The notes under the pieces are model-generated. The model worked only from the letters and a program-made list of their open reading frames with translations, searched no databases and was not told the DNA's origin. A stretch of DNA of 64,000 nucleotides from Usnea hakonensis (lineage: Eukaryota > Ascomycota > Lecanoromycetes > Lecanorales > Parmeliaceae), in assembly GCA_013423325.1 (NCBI GenBank), contig BLJB01000011.1, positions 186,001 through 250,000 on the forward strand, given 5' to 3'. Position numbers and translations under genes: made by a program. Below, in pieces: positions 11,221-25,338 of this stretch; position 1 is the stretch's first letter, and every line of letters starts with the position of its first letter.

Positions 11221-14200
11221 ATGGATTCTGATTGGCAAGAGGTATTCATTTCAGCATTAACCTCTTCAGAAGCACAAATGATATTACGCACTGGTAGTCA
11301 AATCCGTTATGGTCGTGTTTGATCTTTCTTCCACCCTATGACTGACATGCCTGCAATGCAAGGTTCAACAGATACAGCTTTCTCCACCAAATCTCAACCA
11401 ATATGCGCATATTATCGCTACCATTGCATTTGACACTCATCAAGAATTGCTATGGGTCGGAGACGACTACGTGAGTCTGATTTTGAGCCATGTCTGAGCA
11501 TCAATTGCTGATACTGGAGACAAACGGCTGTAGGGACGTGTAACTTCGTTCTATACTTCGCAATTGGAGAAGTACACTTCTCTGCAAGCTCACCCAGTGA
11601 GCGAAGGCCATGTTGAGCAATTTCTCTTCAATGAGAGGGGGGTAGTTTCCTTAGCTTCGCGAAGTGTGCATCTCATGAATCGGCGGTGTTTGACGAAATG
11701 GCATATCGAGTCTGTCGAATTCTGCAAAGATTGCTCCGCGACTACTAACATTCACACAGAGAAAATACTATGCGAAAACTCTGCTGCATGAGCTTCTTTC
11801 GCAAAGATAGCCCTCTCATCCTGGTTGCTGGATGTCAGAGAATCATGTACAAGATCGACGTAAACAATGGTCGGGTCGTGGAGGAGATCCCGACAAATGC
11901 AGATTATACCATGATGAAATTCTCCCGCTATATTTGCGCAGCAACAAGCACTGGTTCGGTTGACTTTCTTGATCCGGTGACTCTCAAGGTGATCAAGACA
12001 TGGCAAGCCCACTCCTCGAAAATAAATAGCATGGACGTCAGAACGGACTTTCTTCTGACTTGTGGCTGGTCTGCAAAATCGTATGGTGCTCCGTTGCTAG
12101 ATCGAATCGTAAAGGTTTTCGATATCAAGAATCTAGAGGTGCTCGCGCCACTTTCTTTCCCCGCTGGGGCCGCTTTCGTTCAAATTCACCCTAGGATGTC
12201 AACGACCACGCTTATCGCGTCTCAGCATGGGCAATTACATCTTGTGGATTTCATGAACCCAGATAATGCCGCCATGCTTCATGTGCAGCTCATGAGCGTC
12301 GTAACCTCCATGATGATCTCTCCGTCTGGCAATGTCTGGGCAATTGTGGATCAAGAGAATGCTATACATCTTTGGGGCTCTCCTGAGAAATTGCAATTCA
12401 CTGAGATATGTAATCCCACGGAGTTTGCAGATGAAGTGCTGCATCTACGCCCAGTGGAAGTGGACGAGGATATGTAAGTCCAGAAAGCTGCACAATAGGA
12501 AAGTCAGTTGACTCAGTCATTTGTCCTTCAGCCCTCTCAATGTAATTGGCATGCCCTTCTATCGTGAGCGGCTTTTATCTGCCTGGGGCAACGAGAAGTA
12601 CTTTGAAGTTGGAAAGCCTCCCGCCGCGATTGACCCAGACATACTCAAAAATTTGCAACCAAATCCGGGAGGCATTGGCCAGATCGCTCCCAACCCTCGA
12701 AAATCATTCAGAAATCAGGTTGAAGAAACGAAGCCCGCAGAGACCAATAGTTCAACTTTTGCTGCGCCGAAGCTACTCAGCGAGAAAGCTCGTGATTCGA
12801 AAGACATGCCTAGTAACGGCAGTCCCATCAGCGGCACTGCAGAAGCGGTGCTGAATACCGCGTTGTCCAACAAAACTAAAGCGGAGGTGCCGAATTACTA
12901 CGTCAATCTTACAATCAAGTTTGGCAGTGTACTTGGGATAAACGATTTCGATTTCAAGTGCGTTTGATGAATCGAGTGTATACCTTGAACTAAACCTAGA
13001 GCAGGTATTACAATAAAACACGCTATTCCGGGCTAACAAACAACCTCATGAATTCTTACTTGAATCCTCTGCTTCAAATTATCCGCTTCACTCCCATCGT
13101 CCGCAACAACGCTTTGCATCATGCCGCAGGAAGCTGTGCCCAGGACTGCTGCTTGCTCTGCGAAATAGGCTTCCTTTGTGATATGTTGGAGAGATCTCAT
13201 GGAAAGTGGTGTCAGGCTACCAACTTTTTACTGGCCTACCGCAGTCTACCAGAAGGTCTGGATTGCTTCATAGAATAAATTTTCAGCAAGCTGACATGTT
13301 ATTGGCATACAGCTGCCCAGCTCCATATCGTAGAGGAAACCTACCCTGGAAATGCTTTGGACGTGAGAATCTCGATTGCCAATGGGTTCCTCTTGCAGCA
13401 AGTCTGCGAAGACTCTCGCAGAGCGGACCGTCACGATTCGACTCTTGACCAGGTGCGTTGCTTGTGCCGCATTCTTTTCCTTGCTTATTTCGCATACAGA
13501 CCTTTGTCACAAACGGTCTCCTAACGCTTCGCTGCCTCAATTGTAACCATGAAACCTTCCGTCATGACGCCTCACATGTCACTACTTTGACCTACCCAGG
13601 CTTGGTACGTATGAGCCTTTGACGACAAATTCCTTGGTCTGGCACGATTTCGAGTACTGACAAGCTCAGAATTCCATGGGCAGACAGCGAGGTCATGTCC
13701 CGAGATTCTCGGACGTACTGAGTCTAGGTTTCCAGAATGAATCACAAAGTAGGGGATGGTGCCAACGATGCCGACGATACGCACCGCTAGCCAGTCGACG
13801 AACAATAACCGACGTTTCACCTGTTCTTATGATAAATACAGGCTTAGATAAGAGTCCGAAGAACAAGGAAATCTGGTCCAAGCCCCACTGGCTACCACCA
13901 GAAATAGGAATCACCATCGAAGGTGGCAACATGAGGGTCCTCGAAGGTGACAGCTTGCAGGCCTTTCGCTTCCACAGATCTACGGTTGTTTTTGAGCTCG
14001 TGGGATTGGTGGCCGACGTTACAAGCGCAGAACGGCAAAAGTCTCATCTCATTTCTTTTATCAATGGTACGTTGCGTACATTAGAGCTCGGATCAGGAGG
14101 CTTACAACCACTACAGTAGCTATATCAGAACGGAGTCCTCGAGAAGGCGGCAATCAATGGCACCTCTTCAATGACTTTTTAGTGAGGACGGTTGAACAGG

Positions 14201-15281
14201 ATGAAGCGCTTGAGGTCACACCATGGAAAACTCCTCTCATTCTCACTTATCAAGTACGACATGCCCGACACAACATCGACGATTCGTGGAAAGACAATCT
14301 CGATTTGAGCTGTCTATACTACAACGGTTCCTTGAAGTGAGATTGATATGCACATCTTTCTCCTCAATCATACTGACTTTAACTAGCGCCTTTAACAGCC
14401 CTGAAGCGTTTACACTTAGACCTGGTCTCGAGGTCCCAGAGCCGGGTACACACGTTGCTATCGACGCTGAGTTCGTCATCTTAATTCGCGAAGAGATCGA
14501 GATCACAGCCGACGGTAGCAAAGTTCTCATCAGTCCTCGGCGCAACGGTTTGGGTCGCGTATCAGTACTCAGAGTGAGCGGAGAAGACGAAGGGGTCCCT
14601 TTCATGGATGACTACATTGCCATCAACGAACCAATTGTGGACTACGTGACGGCATATTCAGGTATCGAAGAAGGGGACTTGGACCCGCGCCGCTCAAAGC
14701 TTGCCCTCGTCAGCCTCAAAATCGCGTACAAGAAACTTTGGCTGCTGCTCAACCTCGGCTGCGTATTCGTGGGGCACGGTTTGGGAAATGACTTTTTTGA
14801 GGCGAACATGCATGTGCCGAAAGAGCAAATCATCGACACGGCCAACCTTTTCCTACAACGAGACAACCACCGTAGACTGAGGCTAGCCTTGTTGTCGGAA
14901 CTCTTGCTAAGAGAAGAGGTACAGACGGGCAACCACGACAGTGTGGAAGATGCACGGACTGCACTGCGTCTATGGCGCAAGTATCTGGAATTTGATGACG
15001 CGGGTATCGTGGATCGAATTGTGAACAAAGCGTACCGTGATGCGCGAAAGACGGATTTTTTGCCGCGGCGCGAATATGAGGCGCGGCTCGCTGAAAAACA
15101 GAAGACAAAGAATGGAGTGGGAGGGGGGCACGGTGATTTGACTCTGTTAGGGGGAAGGGTGACGCCGGAAGTGGGAATGGCGGCAGGGAATAGCACGAGT
15201 GGAAGGGTGACGCCAGTTCGAAGGGGAAGGCAGGGTGAGGATGGTGAGGGGAGTGGAAACTTTGAGAGTCCGTTGAAGTGA
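11221..15281 (+). CDS. PAN2: PAN2 catalytic subunit of the Pan2-Pan3 deadenylase
   Basis: Poly(A)-specific 3' exonuclease that starts mRNA poly(A) trimming in the cytoplasm with Pan3. Eleven exons: 11221-11241, 11363-11470, 11534-11709, 11760-12473, 12532-12957, 13005-13255, 13313-13452, 13500-13604, 13670-14066, 14117-14336 and 14399-15281, giving 1146 aa. N-terminal WD40 propeller (LLWVGDDYGRVTSF, RYICAAT, INSMDV), a linker for Pan3, a ubiquitin-hydrolase-like domain without catalytic residues (NSYLNPLLQ), and a C-terminal DEDDh exonuclease: IDAEFV near residue 875, GHGLGNDFF near 978 and NHDSVEDA near 1030, all catalytic residues kept. The first exon codes only seven residues (MDSDWQE). 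Exon 7 starts at 13313; using the earlier AG near 13286 would break the frame. A Gly/Arg-rich tail follows the nuclease. Confidence 0.93.
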
Positions 15282-17011
15282 GAGACATGGCAAGAGGAAC
15301 CATGAAAAGTAGTGACCTCTGGACGTGATGGGGTCTGAGTAAAGAGCAGGAATAGAGGTATTCTTCGCACTGCCATGTGCCTGCCCGGCATATGAGATCT
15401 CCAAAACTTTCATTTCGTTATCAAATGAATTTTCCCGAGAAGTCTGAATTTATTCCGAAGCCTAAGGTAAAGTAATAAGAGATCTGGATCTCATTCGCCA
15501 CTGAAGCTATCCCCGGTGGTTGGGCTCGCCACGTCTAATCTCGATGAGGCCATGTTGCGTAGCAGGGATCAGGCGACATGCAGGAAGCCAAAATGCCGGT
15601 CACATCCGAACGCTAAGACGCAGCCAGGGTACTCAGTAAAGTACCTAAGGTAAGTCTGACTTTCTTCGTCATAATGTGGCACGCCTGTCAGCGGAGAGGC
15701 GGGGCGGGGAGGGAACGAGTGTAATTCGTACGTAAAGCTGATGGTCGGTCCTTTGAAAGAAAGAGAGGAATGGAATCGTCTAGACTGGCGTTACATTTAC
15801 TGGGTATATTACGGTCAGACTTCGGTACTTCTTCTTTTCACTTTGAAATGATGTAAGGTAGGTATGAATGCACCAATTACCTAGGCTTTTTTATGTGGGT
15901 ACTACCTTATGTACATGATGTACCTTCAAGTACAGGAAAGTAAGATTCATTGGATCAGCGAGTCAGCATTAAAGTCTTTGTCATCCAATACCCGTTCTTC
16001 TATTATTGTTCCATGACGGGAAAAAAAAAGAAAATCATGACACGAGACGCACGAACCCCTCGTGATAATAATTCCCCATCGAGACGATCACGATTGGCTT
16101 TTCTCCTTTTCTCCTTGGCCCATGGAATTACTACCTTGCTTAGTCGCGATAGAGCCGTCATCAATGCTTTTGCGATGGGTATGGGATGAGATGAAGTAAT
16201 TGTTTTGGTAGTCTGGTTGAAGAAATGGTCATTAGGCTTGTCGTCATGGGTAGATAGAGTATGGCCGAGGTTAAGTACTGAAGGATCGGCGTTACGGAGC
16301 AGTAGGCCCGAGCATAAATGTACGCTAGTACTCGGCTAGCAAAAATTTCAGGTAGAACTGGCTGCTGCACGCAGACCCCGCCCAAATTCTCATCTCTATT
16401 CCACGAATGAGGATCGAGAAGTCAAGTAAAAGTATCGGCTTCATTTTCTTTATTCTCCTGATGACTTGCATTCCGTACACCCATAAACAACGCACATGAC
16501 TCTCGCAAACTTACCCTTCTTTGTCCAATGCCCAATCAGCTAACAAAGATGCTCTACTAACCTCTTAGTTCTTTGCTCTTTGTCAAATCATTCGACATCT
16601 TGCCCCCCCCCCCCCTTTCCCCAGATCTACATATTCTACACAAGACAGTCTGACACACTTGACCTACAGCCGTTTTCATGTGAAAGAGCCAAAATTGATG
16701 CTCCATTTGGACCTAATAATAATATAATAATAATAAGCCGGACGAAAGTACCTAGGTACAAGTACTGGTATTTGAATCTCTCCGCACCCAACCATTTCCC
16801 CATTCCCCACACTCGACTATCACTCACCTGAACCCCTCACTTCTCTTTCAATCATCTTCCTTCTCCTTCTTCAATCTCCTTTCCTCTCTTGCGAGTCCAC
16901 ATCCTCTCCATCATCTATTCTGCTTGATCGTCAGCCAGCAGCACTTCTCGCTGTGAGGCATCTCATTTCACCCACTCACACACAGTCACATCGTCCATTC
17001 ATTCCGACATC
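15282..17011. other. Long 5' region of the sugar transporter gene
   Basis: 1730 bp without a gene. It contains a 13-C run (16603-16615), a short AT repeat (ATAATAAT near 16715-16735) and, from about 16790 to 16995, a C/T-rich tract directly before the transporter ATG, as often seen before strongly expressed fungal genes. Several copies of a CCTA(A/G)GTA-like word occur (15640-15655, 15855-15885, 16750). No open frame looks coding. Confidence 0.55.
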
Positions 17012-18727
17012 ATGCCGGGAGGAGGTGTAGGCCTCATCGCCACGGCCGACACAGGCCGCATCGAGGCCCCTGTCACCCTCAAGGCCTACCTGATGTGTGC
17101 CTTTGCTGCCTTCGGTGGTATCTTCTTCGGCTACGACTCGGGCTACATCAACGGTGTCATAGCCATGAACTACCTCATCACCCTCTACACTGGTAAAGAC
17201 CCCAACAATCCCATATACAATACCACGACTGGCTCTGACCCCAACGGCTTCGCCCTGCCCTCTTGGCAGAAATCCCTCATCGTCTCCATTCTCTCGGCTG
17301 GTACCTTCATTGGTGCCATTATGGCTGGTGATATCGCCGATTTCACTGGACGACGCACGACCATCATCCTAGGATGCATTGTCTTCATTGTCGGTGTCAT
17401 TCTCCAAACTGCATCATCTACTTACGGACTGCTCGTCGCGGGTCGGCTCGTTGCCGGTTTTGGTATCGGTTTTGTCTCTGCCATCATCATTCTCTACATG
17501 TCAGAGGTCGCCCCCAAGAAGGTTCGCGGTGCTATTGTGTCGGGATACCAGTTCTGCATTACCATTGGCCTGCTCCTTGCCTCTTGCGTCGACTACGGCA
17601 CCCAGGACTACACCACCAGCGCCTCTTACCGGGTTCCCATCGGTCTCCAAATGCTATGGGCTCTCATCCTTGCTACTGGTCTCTTCTTTTTGCCGGAATC
17701 GCCTCGCTACTTCGTCAAAAGAGGCAAGATCGACCGGGCGGCCGAGGTGCTCGGCCGTCTGCGTGGCCAGCCCCGCGATTCGGAATTTGTGCAGACTGAA
17801 CTCGCTGAGATAGTCGCCAATCACGAATACGAGTTGCAAGTGATACCGCAGGGAAATTACTTCACCAGCTGGATCAACTGCTTCACGGGCTCCCTGTGGG
17901 AGCAGAAGAGCAATATTCGCCGAACCATTCTCGGTACATCGCTTCAAATGATGCAGCAATGGACCGGTGTCAACTTCATTTTCTACTTCGGCACGTCATT
18001 CTTCAAGCAGCTGGGCACGATCAGAAACCCTTTCCTGATTGGTCTGATCACCACTCTCGTCAACGTCTGCTCGACCCCTATTTCCTTCTACACTATTGAA
18101 CGTTTCGGACGTCGCACGCTCTTGATCTGGGGTGCACTCGGCATGGTAGTCTGCGAATTCATCGTCGCCATCGCTGGGACTGTGGATGGAAAGAATCCGA
18201 CTACTGTCAAGGCCGAAATTGCATTCATTTGCATCTACATCTTCTTCTTTGCATCTACATGGGGGCCCGGTGCATGGGTTGTTGTAGGCGAGATTTATCC
18301 TCTGCCCATCCGCTCCCGTGGTGTTGCTCTGTCAACTGCCTCCAACTGGCTATGGAACTGCGTAAGTCTGATCCAGCCATCATAGCCGCTTTGTTTGACC
18401 AAAGGCTGACACGTTCGTGCTCTCTAGATCATCGCAGTCATCACACCCTACATGGTCGACACGGACGAAGGCAATCTCGGCGCCAAAGTCTTCTTCGTCT
18501 GGGGCGGCCTCTGCGCCGCCTGCTTCGTGTACGCCTACTTCCTGATCCCCGAGACCAAGGGCCTCTCCCTCGAACAGGTGGACCGCATGATGGAAGAGAC
18601 GACACCCAGAAACTCGGCCAAGTGGGTGCCACACTCTACATTCGCGGCGGACATGGGGATCTCGGAGAAGGGCATCCTGGCGCCGGAGATTGTGTCCGAT
18701 GTGGAGCGAAAGGGAAGCGTGATCTGA
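17012..18727 (+). CDS. MFS sugar transporter (hexose porter family)
   Basis: Plasma-membrane sugar:proton symporter of the major facilitator superfamily. Exons 17012-18361 and 18428-18727 (intron GTAAGT..CTAG) give 549 aa with about 12 membrane helices. Sugar-porter marks are all present: FGYDSGYINGV in helix 1, DFTGRRTTI between helices 2 and 3, AGRLVAGFGIGF, PESPRYFVKRG after helix 6, QQWTGVNFIFYFG in helix 7, ERFGRRTLL, and PETKGLSLEQVD after helix 12. The charged C-terminal tail is short, so it is not a glucose-sensor type with a long tail. Substrate cannot be read from sequence; glucose or another monosaccharide is likely. Convergent with the ABC exporter. Confidence 0.92.
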
Positions 18728-19476
18728 TGAGCGAGTATATTATCCCGAGCATTGAGGTTTTTGGTGTCAACATTTTGTTGGAAAATGGGCGGAAATTGGT
18801 CGGGGGGGAACAATCAGCTGTCTACTACCATGACAGAAGGACTCGAGCTAGCTAGAGAAGGTTTCGATACTCCTTGATAGATACCACAGTCAGTACATTG
18901 GAATCAAACAACGTTCTAAACCCTCGAATACCTACCTCCCCTACCCTCCTCGCCCCCAACCTCAAACCCCAAACCCGCAGCCAAACGACCCAAGCTCCTC
19001 GTTTCCACAACAACAACAACACTCCCTGATCCCACAGTAGAGTAAGTGATTCCCTCCCCCCAACCAGAACCCACCAACCAATCCCATCCCAGCCTCACTC
19101 TTCGAAAAAGCCCCGCCGAAATCAACCAGTACAAATAAACAACGTGCGTTTTGTATATTCATAGGCACATGAGACCAGGAACAAATTTGGGGGGGGGGAA
19201 ATAAAAAGAGTATATAAATCTATTCTGTCTATCCTATGAAAAAAAAAACCTCGATACTCAACTCATCGAGTACGAGGACGAGGACCAGCAGCTCTGCCCG
19301 CAATCGGAGCATATCTACCATATCGTATGTAAGCAAAACAAGCACGCCATTAACGCTCCATGCGTACGCTTCCTTCCCTAGAACCCTTCTTTCCGGCGCC
19401 CCCTTATCAAAATATATAGTCTTACATATCAAGAGTTGCTTCCCGCAAAGCCAAGAAAAAGCGAACCCAGAAAAGA
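18728..19476. other. Convergent intergenic region between the two transporters
   Basis: 749 bp with low-complexity tracts: a 10-G run at 19189-19198, an A-run near 19237-19246 and CAA repeats at 19008-19020. No gene. Confidence 0.5.
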
Positions 19477-22400
19477 TCACGAAGCCTTCGCATTCTTATT
19501 AGTCGTCACCCGCGAGATGCGCGACGCCGCCGTCTGCGTCCTCGACATGTCGGCCGGCGCCTCCTCGTGGACCTTCTGCTTCCTCGGGACCCTGGCGTAC
19601 CAATACAGCGCCAGCGCGGCGCAGACGTTGAAAATAACAAAAGCCCACATGATGCCGAAGTTGCGCCACCGGTTGGAGTATTTGGAGGCTAGTGCGGTGA
19701 GGTACGTATTTGTGCTACTGACGGCGCAGAAGTCGCAAGTCGTTGTGGCGTCTGGGTTGGTGAGGTAGCCACCAAACACGCTCGTATAAGGTTCCATGTA
19801 TTGACCGCAAGTTTGGTTGGGGGGAGGGTTGAAGTGGAGGAGTTCAATGGAGGCACAGACGGTTTCGGTGTTGGCCAGGCCGGTCGAGAGCATGCCGTCG
19901 ACCAAGTAAGTGAAAGGAGAAACGCGGTACATGAAGATCCAGAACCCTGGGAGAGCAGTCGGGCTGGCGAGGACACTGGGATTTTTGTTAGTGTTCGATT
20001 TGAACGTGGCGGAATCATCAGAGACTTACCCGCAGAAGATCAATGTCAAAGAAAAGAGCAGCTGGGCGAGGTTCCCTGCTGTCTCCGCCGTATCGATGCC
20101 AGCTATCATCATGTCGGTGAAGGTCGAAGTGAAGATTAAGAACACCCAGACAAAGAGAAACATAAGGGCCCCTCGTTCGTGAACCTGATGCTGCGGGATT
20201 GCATTCTTGTACATGCCAATCGGATAGTAGAAACAGAAGAAGATGATGACAGCCATCAATGTGTTCCACGGTATCTCGACTATGATGTTGGACAGCATGA
20301 AGACTAGCCATGAATACGTCTTAGACGGTCGCTCTCGGACCTCGTACAGGGAACGCTGGGTTACGAAGTGAGGCATGATCTGTTGGACAAGATTGCCGAA
20401 AATGGTCATCAACATGAAAATGGAGAAGAGCTGGTTTTGGAGACCCTGAATGCTGATGGGGGAATTCCAGAATGAGAAACCAATGAAGAGCCCCGTTGCC
20501 GCACAAAGAAGCAACTTCGAGTACAGGTAGTTGGGCGTCCGCCAGTACTGTTCAAAGACACGTGTCGTAACGGCGTACATCTGAACGCTGAACGGCTCGG
20601 CAAATTCGCGTAATGCTGTTGGATCGGTATCAACAGGCTCCTTGGAGAGCCTTTGCTTCATCTCAGCCAGCGTGTCTCTAATGGCCTGTTTCTCAGGCGA
20701 CTCTCGCCATTCTTGAGGCCAATCAATCGTATTCTTGGATCCTGGGGCCGCACCGATGACGTCCAACATCCATTCAGCTGGGTTCTCTCCAGCGCCGCAC
20801 TTCCTTGAACCATTGCGCTCGAAATAGTCTGTCAAGGTCTTCGAGTTGTGCCCAATGTCCCCGAAGTAGACGGTTCTGCCCCCGCTTGCAAGGAACAGCA
20901 GGCGATCAAATTCCTGAAAGAGAACTGCCGAAGGTTGGTGGATAGTACATAGAATCGCCTGACCATTGCTCGCCAACTTCCGAAGCAATTTGCAAATATC
21001 CCAGGCAGTTTGAGAATCGAGTCCAGAAGTGGGTTCGTCGAGGAACAGAAGCAACGCAGGCTTTGCAGCCATCTCGACCGCAATTGTGAGTCGTTTCCGC
21101 TGTTCAACGTTAAGTCCCTCGCCGGGGACGCCTACAATGGCGTCGGCGTAAGACTCCATCTCCAAGACTTTGATCACCTCGGTGACGTACTCGAGCTTTT
21201 CCCTCCGCGGCGTGGTTTTTGGCTGTCGGAGTAGGGCGCTGAAATTCAAAGCTTCGCGAACAGTAGAGGTAGAAAGATGAAGATCCTGTTGCTGAACATA
21301 GCCGGTTTTACGCTGGAACCCACTATCTCGTTGACGTCCATTGACCAGCATCTGTCCGCTGACGACGCCCATAGTGACCCGGCTTGCTAGTACATCCAAC
21401 AGTGTTGTCTTGCCCGCTCCCGAGGCTCCCATCAAGGCTGTCAAAGTTCCAGGCTTTACCCAGCCATCTACGTCGTCAAGCAACCTTCTTGGTTCGCTCT
21501 TGATCTTGATGTCATAATTGACGGCTTGCCAATGGAAGATGGCCGTTTGCTTTTGAATGCTCGGAGGGACATCACCACCTGACAGGGTCTTCTCAGCAAT
21601 AGTATCCTGGGCAGTGGGGCGATCGTTAACATTGCCCTCCTCGTCAACTTCCTTTCCAGCGGCAGGGGTTTGACCGCGACGGAACAATAAAACTTCACCC
21701 TTTGAGCGTGCTGATGAGACGTACTCCGTTGCAACCAGATACATGGCGCAAGTACCCACCATCATCGCGAAGATGATACCGAGATTCCGCCACAGGTGTG
21801 AATGATAGTACGCGTAGCTGGTATTGATGTAAGCGTCGCCATCGACATAGCTTTGTCCGGCAACGGAACCCACGGTGCTACAAACGCGCTCAAGTGGACC
21901 AACGTTGTCGTAAGAGGCACCTGTGGGTATAAAATTTGTGCATGTAAAGTGGCGGTCGTGGAACTCGTTGATCATCAAAGCTTCGAAAGCGTACGCCACT
22001 GGATCCAAGTAGTTTATCCAACGGAACCAAGGATGCATGTCGACTACAGGGACTGCAAAGCCAGTGTAAAGAACCAAGGCTAAGATGAACACGGCAGCAG
22101 GAGCCATAGCCTGGGCAAGAGTGCGTGAGAGGGCTCCGATGGTTCGGAAGACCATGGACATTGTCAATGCTACCGCGAAGGAAAACAAGTAATAGATGAA
22201 AAAGGCCGACGGAGTCCTTCGCAGGTTTGTGAGGAAGTAGAGCGTAAGGTTGAAGAAAATCGAAGTGATGATCTTTTCAGGCAGCCCAACAATCATCGAC
22301 GCGATTGCCTCTGATAAGGGATGATAGAATGCGTACTTGGCTTGCTTCTCAACGATTCCCCGTTGGGCGTAGAGCGTAAGAATTTCGAGGAAGCTGCTGA

Positions 22401-24187
22401 AGGCGCTCAGTAAGATGGCGAAAAACAACAAGGCGCTTCGACTGAAAAAGCTGCTAGTAGTAGGTTGAAGGTTGTAGAAAACACTGCCAATGATCAAAGC
22501 CATGACAGAATTCCCAAGAACGCCGGACAGGAACAGGCTCAAGTCTCCTTGAAGCCGCTGAAACCCTCGCACCATGCAAATCTTGACCTGCATTGGCAAA
22601 GAGATAGTATACGGAGATTTGACGCGCTGCCTCTTTGCCTGCGTTGCTTTTCGTGATGCTTGAAATTTCTGTAGCTGCTCCCCACCCAAGGGGAACTCCT
22701 GATCAAAGTTTTCGATATCTTCTAAAAGCCGCGCTCGGTCATCACTCTTCTGCCAGGCCGCTGCAAACTCATCTGGAGTTCTCGGAACGCGATTTTCGAA
22801 GCCCGCTCGGACAACTCGTTCGACCGGATTGGTCAGTGACGTGAGAAAGTCTCCGGTGGTAGCTCTTTCCGTGCAGTAGAAGCCCATGTTTACAAAGTAT
22901 TCCTTTGCCGCGGTGGTGTGGCCAAAGTATATCTGGCGACCTTCATACAGCACGACTACCTTGTCAAAGATGTCGTAAATACTTTGAGAAGCTTGATATA
23001 TTGCCACTGCGGCAGTCGATCCAGCCAGGCTTGTTGACCGCCTCAATGTTCTTACGAATTCTAGGGCCGTGGCACTGTCCAGACCACGGGTACTGTTGTC
23101 CCAACACTGGAGAGGACTGCCACCCAATATTGCCTCCGCGATACTAACTCTTTTTCTTTCCCCTCCACTGACACCGCGGACGAAGTCATTCCCAACCTTG
23201 GTATTGACGGTGTGTGAAATGCCGAAGACTGCCATGATAACTTCGGTCATGTGTTTCGCGTATTGTTCTCGAGTGACTCCTGGAATCCGATTTCGTGGAG
23301 CCCTAGCTTGTGCCGCAAAGTTGAGGGTTTGTCCAACGGTCAACTGGGGAAAATGAACGTCAACTTCGGCTTGGTACATGCATTCGCCACGAAAGTCTTT
23401 ATGCATCTTTTCCTTGGGAATTCCTTGGTAGTTGATCTCCGATTTCTCATCAATGAAAAAGCCATGGGTTTCTCCAGATATCGTTTTAAGAAGTGTGGAG
23501 CATCCGGAGCCTGGCCGACCGAGCACGACAAGCATCTCTCCACTCTTCACCAACCCCTCAAAATTTCGTAGTATCTGAATCTTTGTCTTCCCTCGTCCCA
23601 TGAATTTATTGAAGAGGGAGCCAATCTCGAGAGGATAGTTGCCAAAGGTTCTAAGAGAGGATGGCATTAGCTCAAAACGGTTCGATTATGTGCACCTTTA
23701 CCTACTTTTGATAGTCCGTAAGGCTCCCGAATCCGTGCACGTTCAGATTTTTGTACAATACACCTGCGGTCCTCTGAGGATATCTCTCGGGATCGCGAGA
23801 CTGCAACCCGACCAAGGTCCGCACCCACTTTTCCGGCTCAAAAGATCCCGAGTTTGGGTCGAGAGCAGGATCAGTAGCATCCAAGAAAGAGTTTCGGTAA
23901 TTACCTCCCTCAGACTTGACGGACTGTAGGGGTAGGACTTTCTCTGAATCATCATCGCCGCTCGATTCTTGGGTGAGTAGACGGGCAAGCTTGGTGACTT
24001 CTTGGGCGCCCGTATTTTTCTCAATGTCACTGGAAGTGTCTGTTGCGGAAGAGCTCGAATGACCGAGTGCTAGTTTGTCCTCAATCCGTTGAGGTATGTG
24101 ATCCTCGGCCTTCTCGGCCGTCTCTCCTAACCTCTGGACGAGGCCCTGCGCCTGAGGAACTGCCCCCCAGGGCCCCGCCGATGTCAT
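19477..24187 (-). CDS. PDR/CDR-type full-size ABC exporter (ABCG)
   Basis: ATP-driven exporter of the pleiotropic drug resistance family, plasma membrane. Exons 24187-23706, 23650-20030 and 19975-19477 give 1533 aa with the (NBD-TMD)x2 order of the family. NBD1 has the PDR-typical degenerate Walker A GRPGSGCSTLLK (Cys in place of Lys, near residue 205) with signature VSGGERKRVS and the degenerate Walker B CWDNSTRGLDSA. NBD2 has the canonical GASGAGKTTLLD (around residue 900), altered signature LNVEQRKRL, and LLFLDEPTSGLDSQ. This asymmetry is normal: one site hydrolyses ATP. The N-terminal 150 residues are acidic and Ser-rich, as in Pdr5/Cdr1. The ATG at 24187 starts the upstream exon; the ATG at 23667 lies in the intron. 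Substrates (azoles, plant compounds, own metabolites) cannot be read from sequence. Confidence 0.95.
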
Positions 24188-25338
24188 TGGAAGCGCAGAG
24201 GGGAGGTTTGAGGGGCGGGCTAGTGGGTGTTCAAGGAAGATTGAAGGGAATGGTAGGCGGATAAGTGGAGAGGAAAAGGGAAAAGCTGAGGAAGAGGAGT
24301 CATATTAAGGAGGCAGAAGAGAAGAGATTCATCATCAATTGGTGCCTCGAGTGAGCACAACATTACCCTGATGGACAATTCGGAAAGCGTTTGATCCGAC
24401 GGATTAATTAAGTTCCGCCATCGGATTTAAGCTCATCAACCTGCCAAGATTTGATTACTAATTCTTCTCAACGGGAGCATTTCTCATCTCGGATTGGTGG
24501 ATTATTTATACATTTACAATATGTACAATTTATGCCTGTCAGATCACGCTGGGTATAATTATTATTGTGCCACACAATTAGCTTCCGGAAAGTAGACTGC
24601 ATCTCGGTGAATTGTGACTAAGGTAAGCTTAGCATCTCGTGAATCCTTCGGACAACCGTCGGACGATACCTACTCATTACCATTATCATTGTCTCCTTTG
24701 ACTGATGACTCTGCTTCTTTCCTAATGTATGAATCATCAATGATGATGATATTCAGGGGTACTCTCGTCGCACTTAAGTATACTACAATTGTGATGTACT
24801 TTCTACCCTATATCAGACAGTGTCTCCTAAACAATTCTTTGTTCTTTCTACTAACGGGTTTCGGATTTTCCGAAAAGCCCGGCCGTTCCGACAAGAGCGG
24901 GTTTTTTTTTAATTTTAGAGTATGTCAGTGGCGTCAATGGATTCGTTCATGCAACTAGTACATAACATAAGACCATGATGCAAACAGAATTGCTTCAGAT
25001 GCTGCCTGGGCAACGTGAGTCTTGTTGGGTGCTCAATGGTTCTTGGCAGGCTAACTCGTTAGTGGTGATAAAGGACCTTATCTAAAGTACCTTGAGCTAA
25101 AGTATAGAAGTATGTACTTGCTCTAGCATAACGTCTTTCTGTAGACTTGTTTCAACAGGTGAATTACCTACGGTTCCTTACGACAACAGATAGAGAGACT
25201 GTTGAATGTGCCGAGACAAGAGCTTTAAAATCTCCGGTCAACCCCCGCTGGTGATGACATGGTCCTTTAGTCAAGAGTAGAACCATAACCACCTCGACAT
25301 CAAAGAAAAAAGAAAAAAAGAAAGCTCAAAGAGTAATC
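24188..25338. other. Divergent intergenic region ABC exporter/aldolase-like gene
   Basis: 1151 bp. AT-rich in places, with an 8-T run near 24901. The stretch just before the aldolase-like ATG (25280-25335) is A-rich. No coding-like frame, no site I can name. Confidence 0.5.

Noticed and set aside
13255..13312. Frameshift in PAN2 between exons 6 and 7
   Set aside because: Resolved by using the acceptor at 13311-13312 instead of the earlier AG; gives SLPEAAQLHIVEE, as expected for PAN2.
14642..15391. 249-codon minus-strand frame
   Set aside because: Antisense shadow of the PAN2 nuclease exon.
23651..23705. ATG at 23667 as start of the ABC exporter
   Set aside because: It lies in an intron; the upstream exon 24187-23706 supplies the usual N-terminal region and joins in frame (DYQK|TFGNYPLE).
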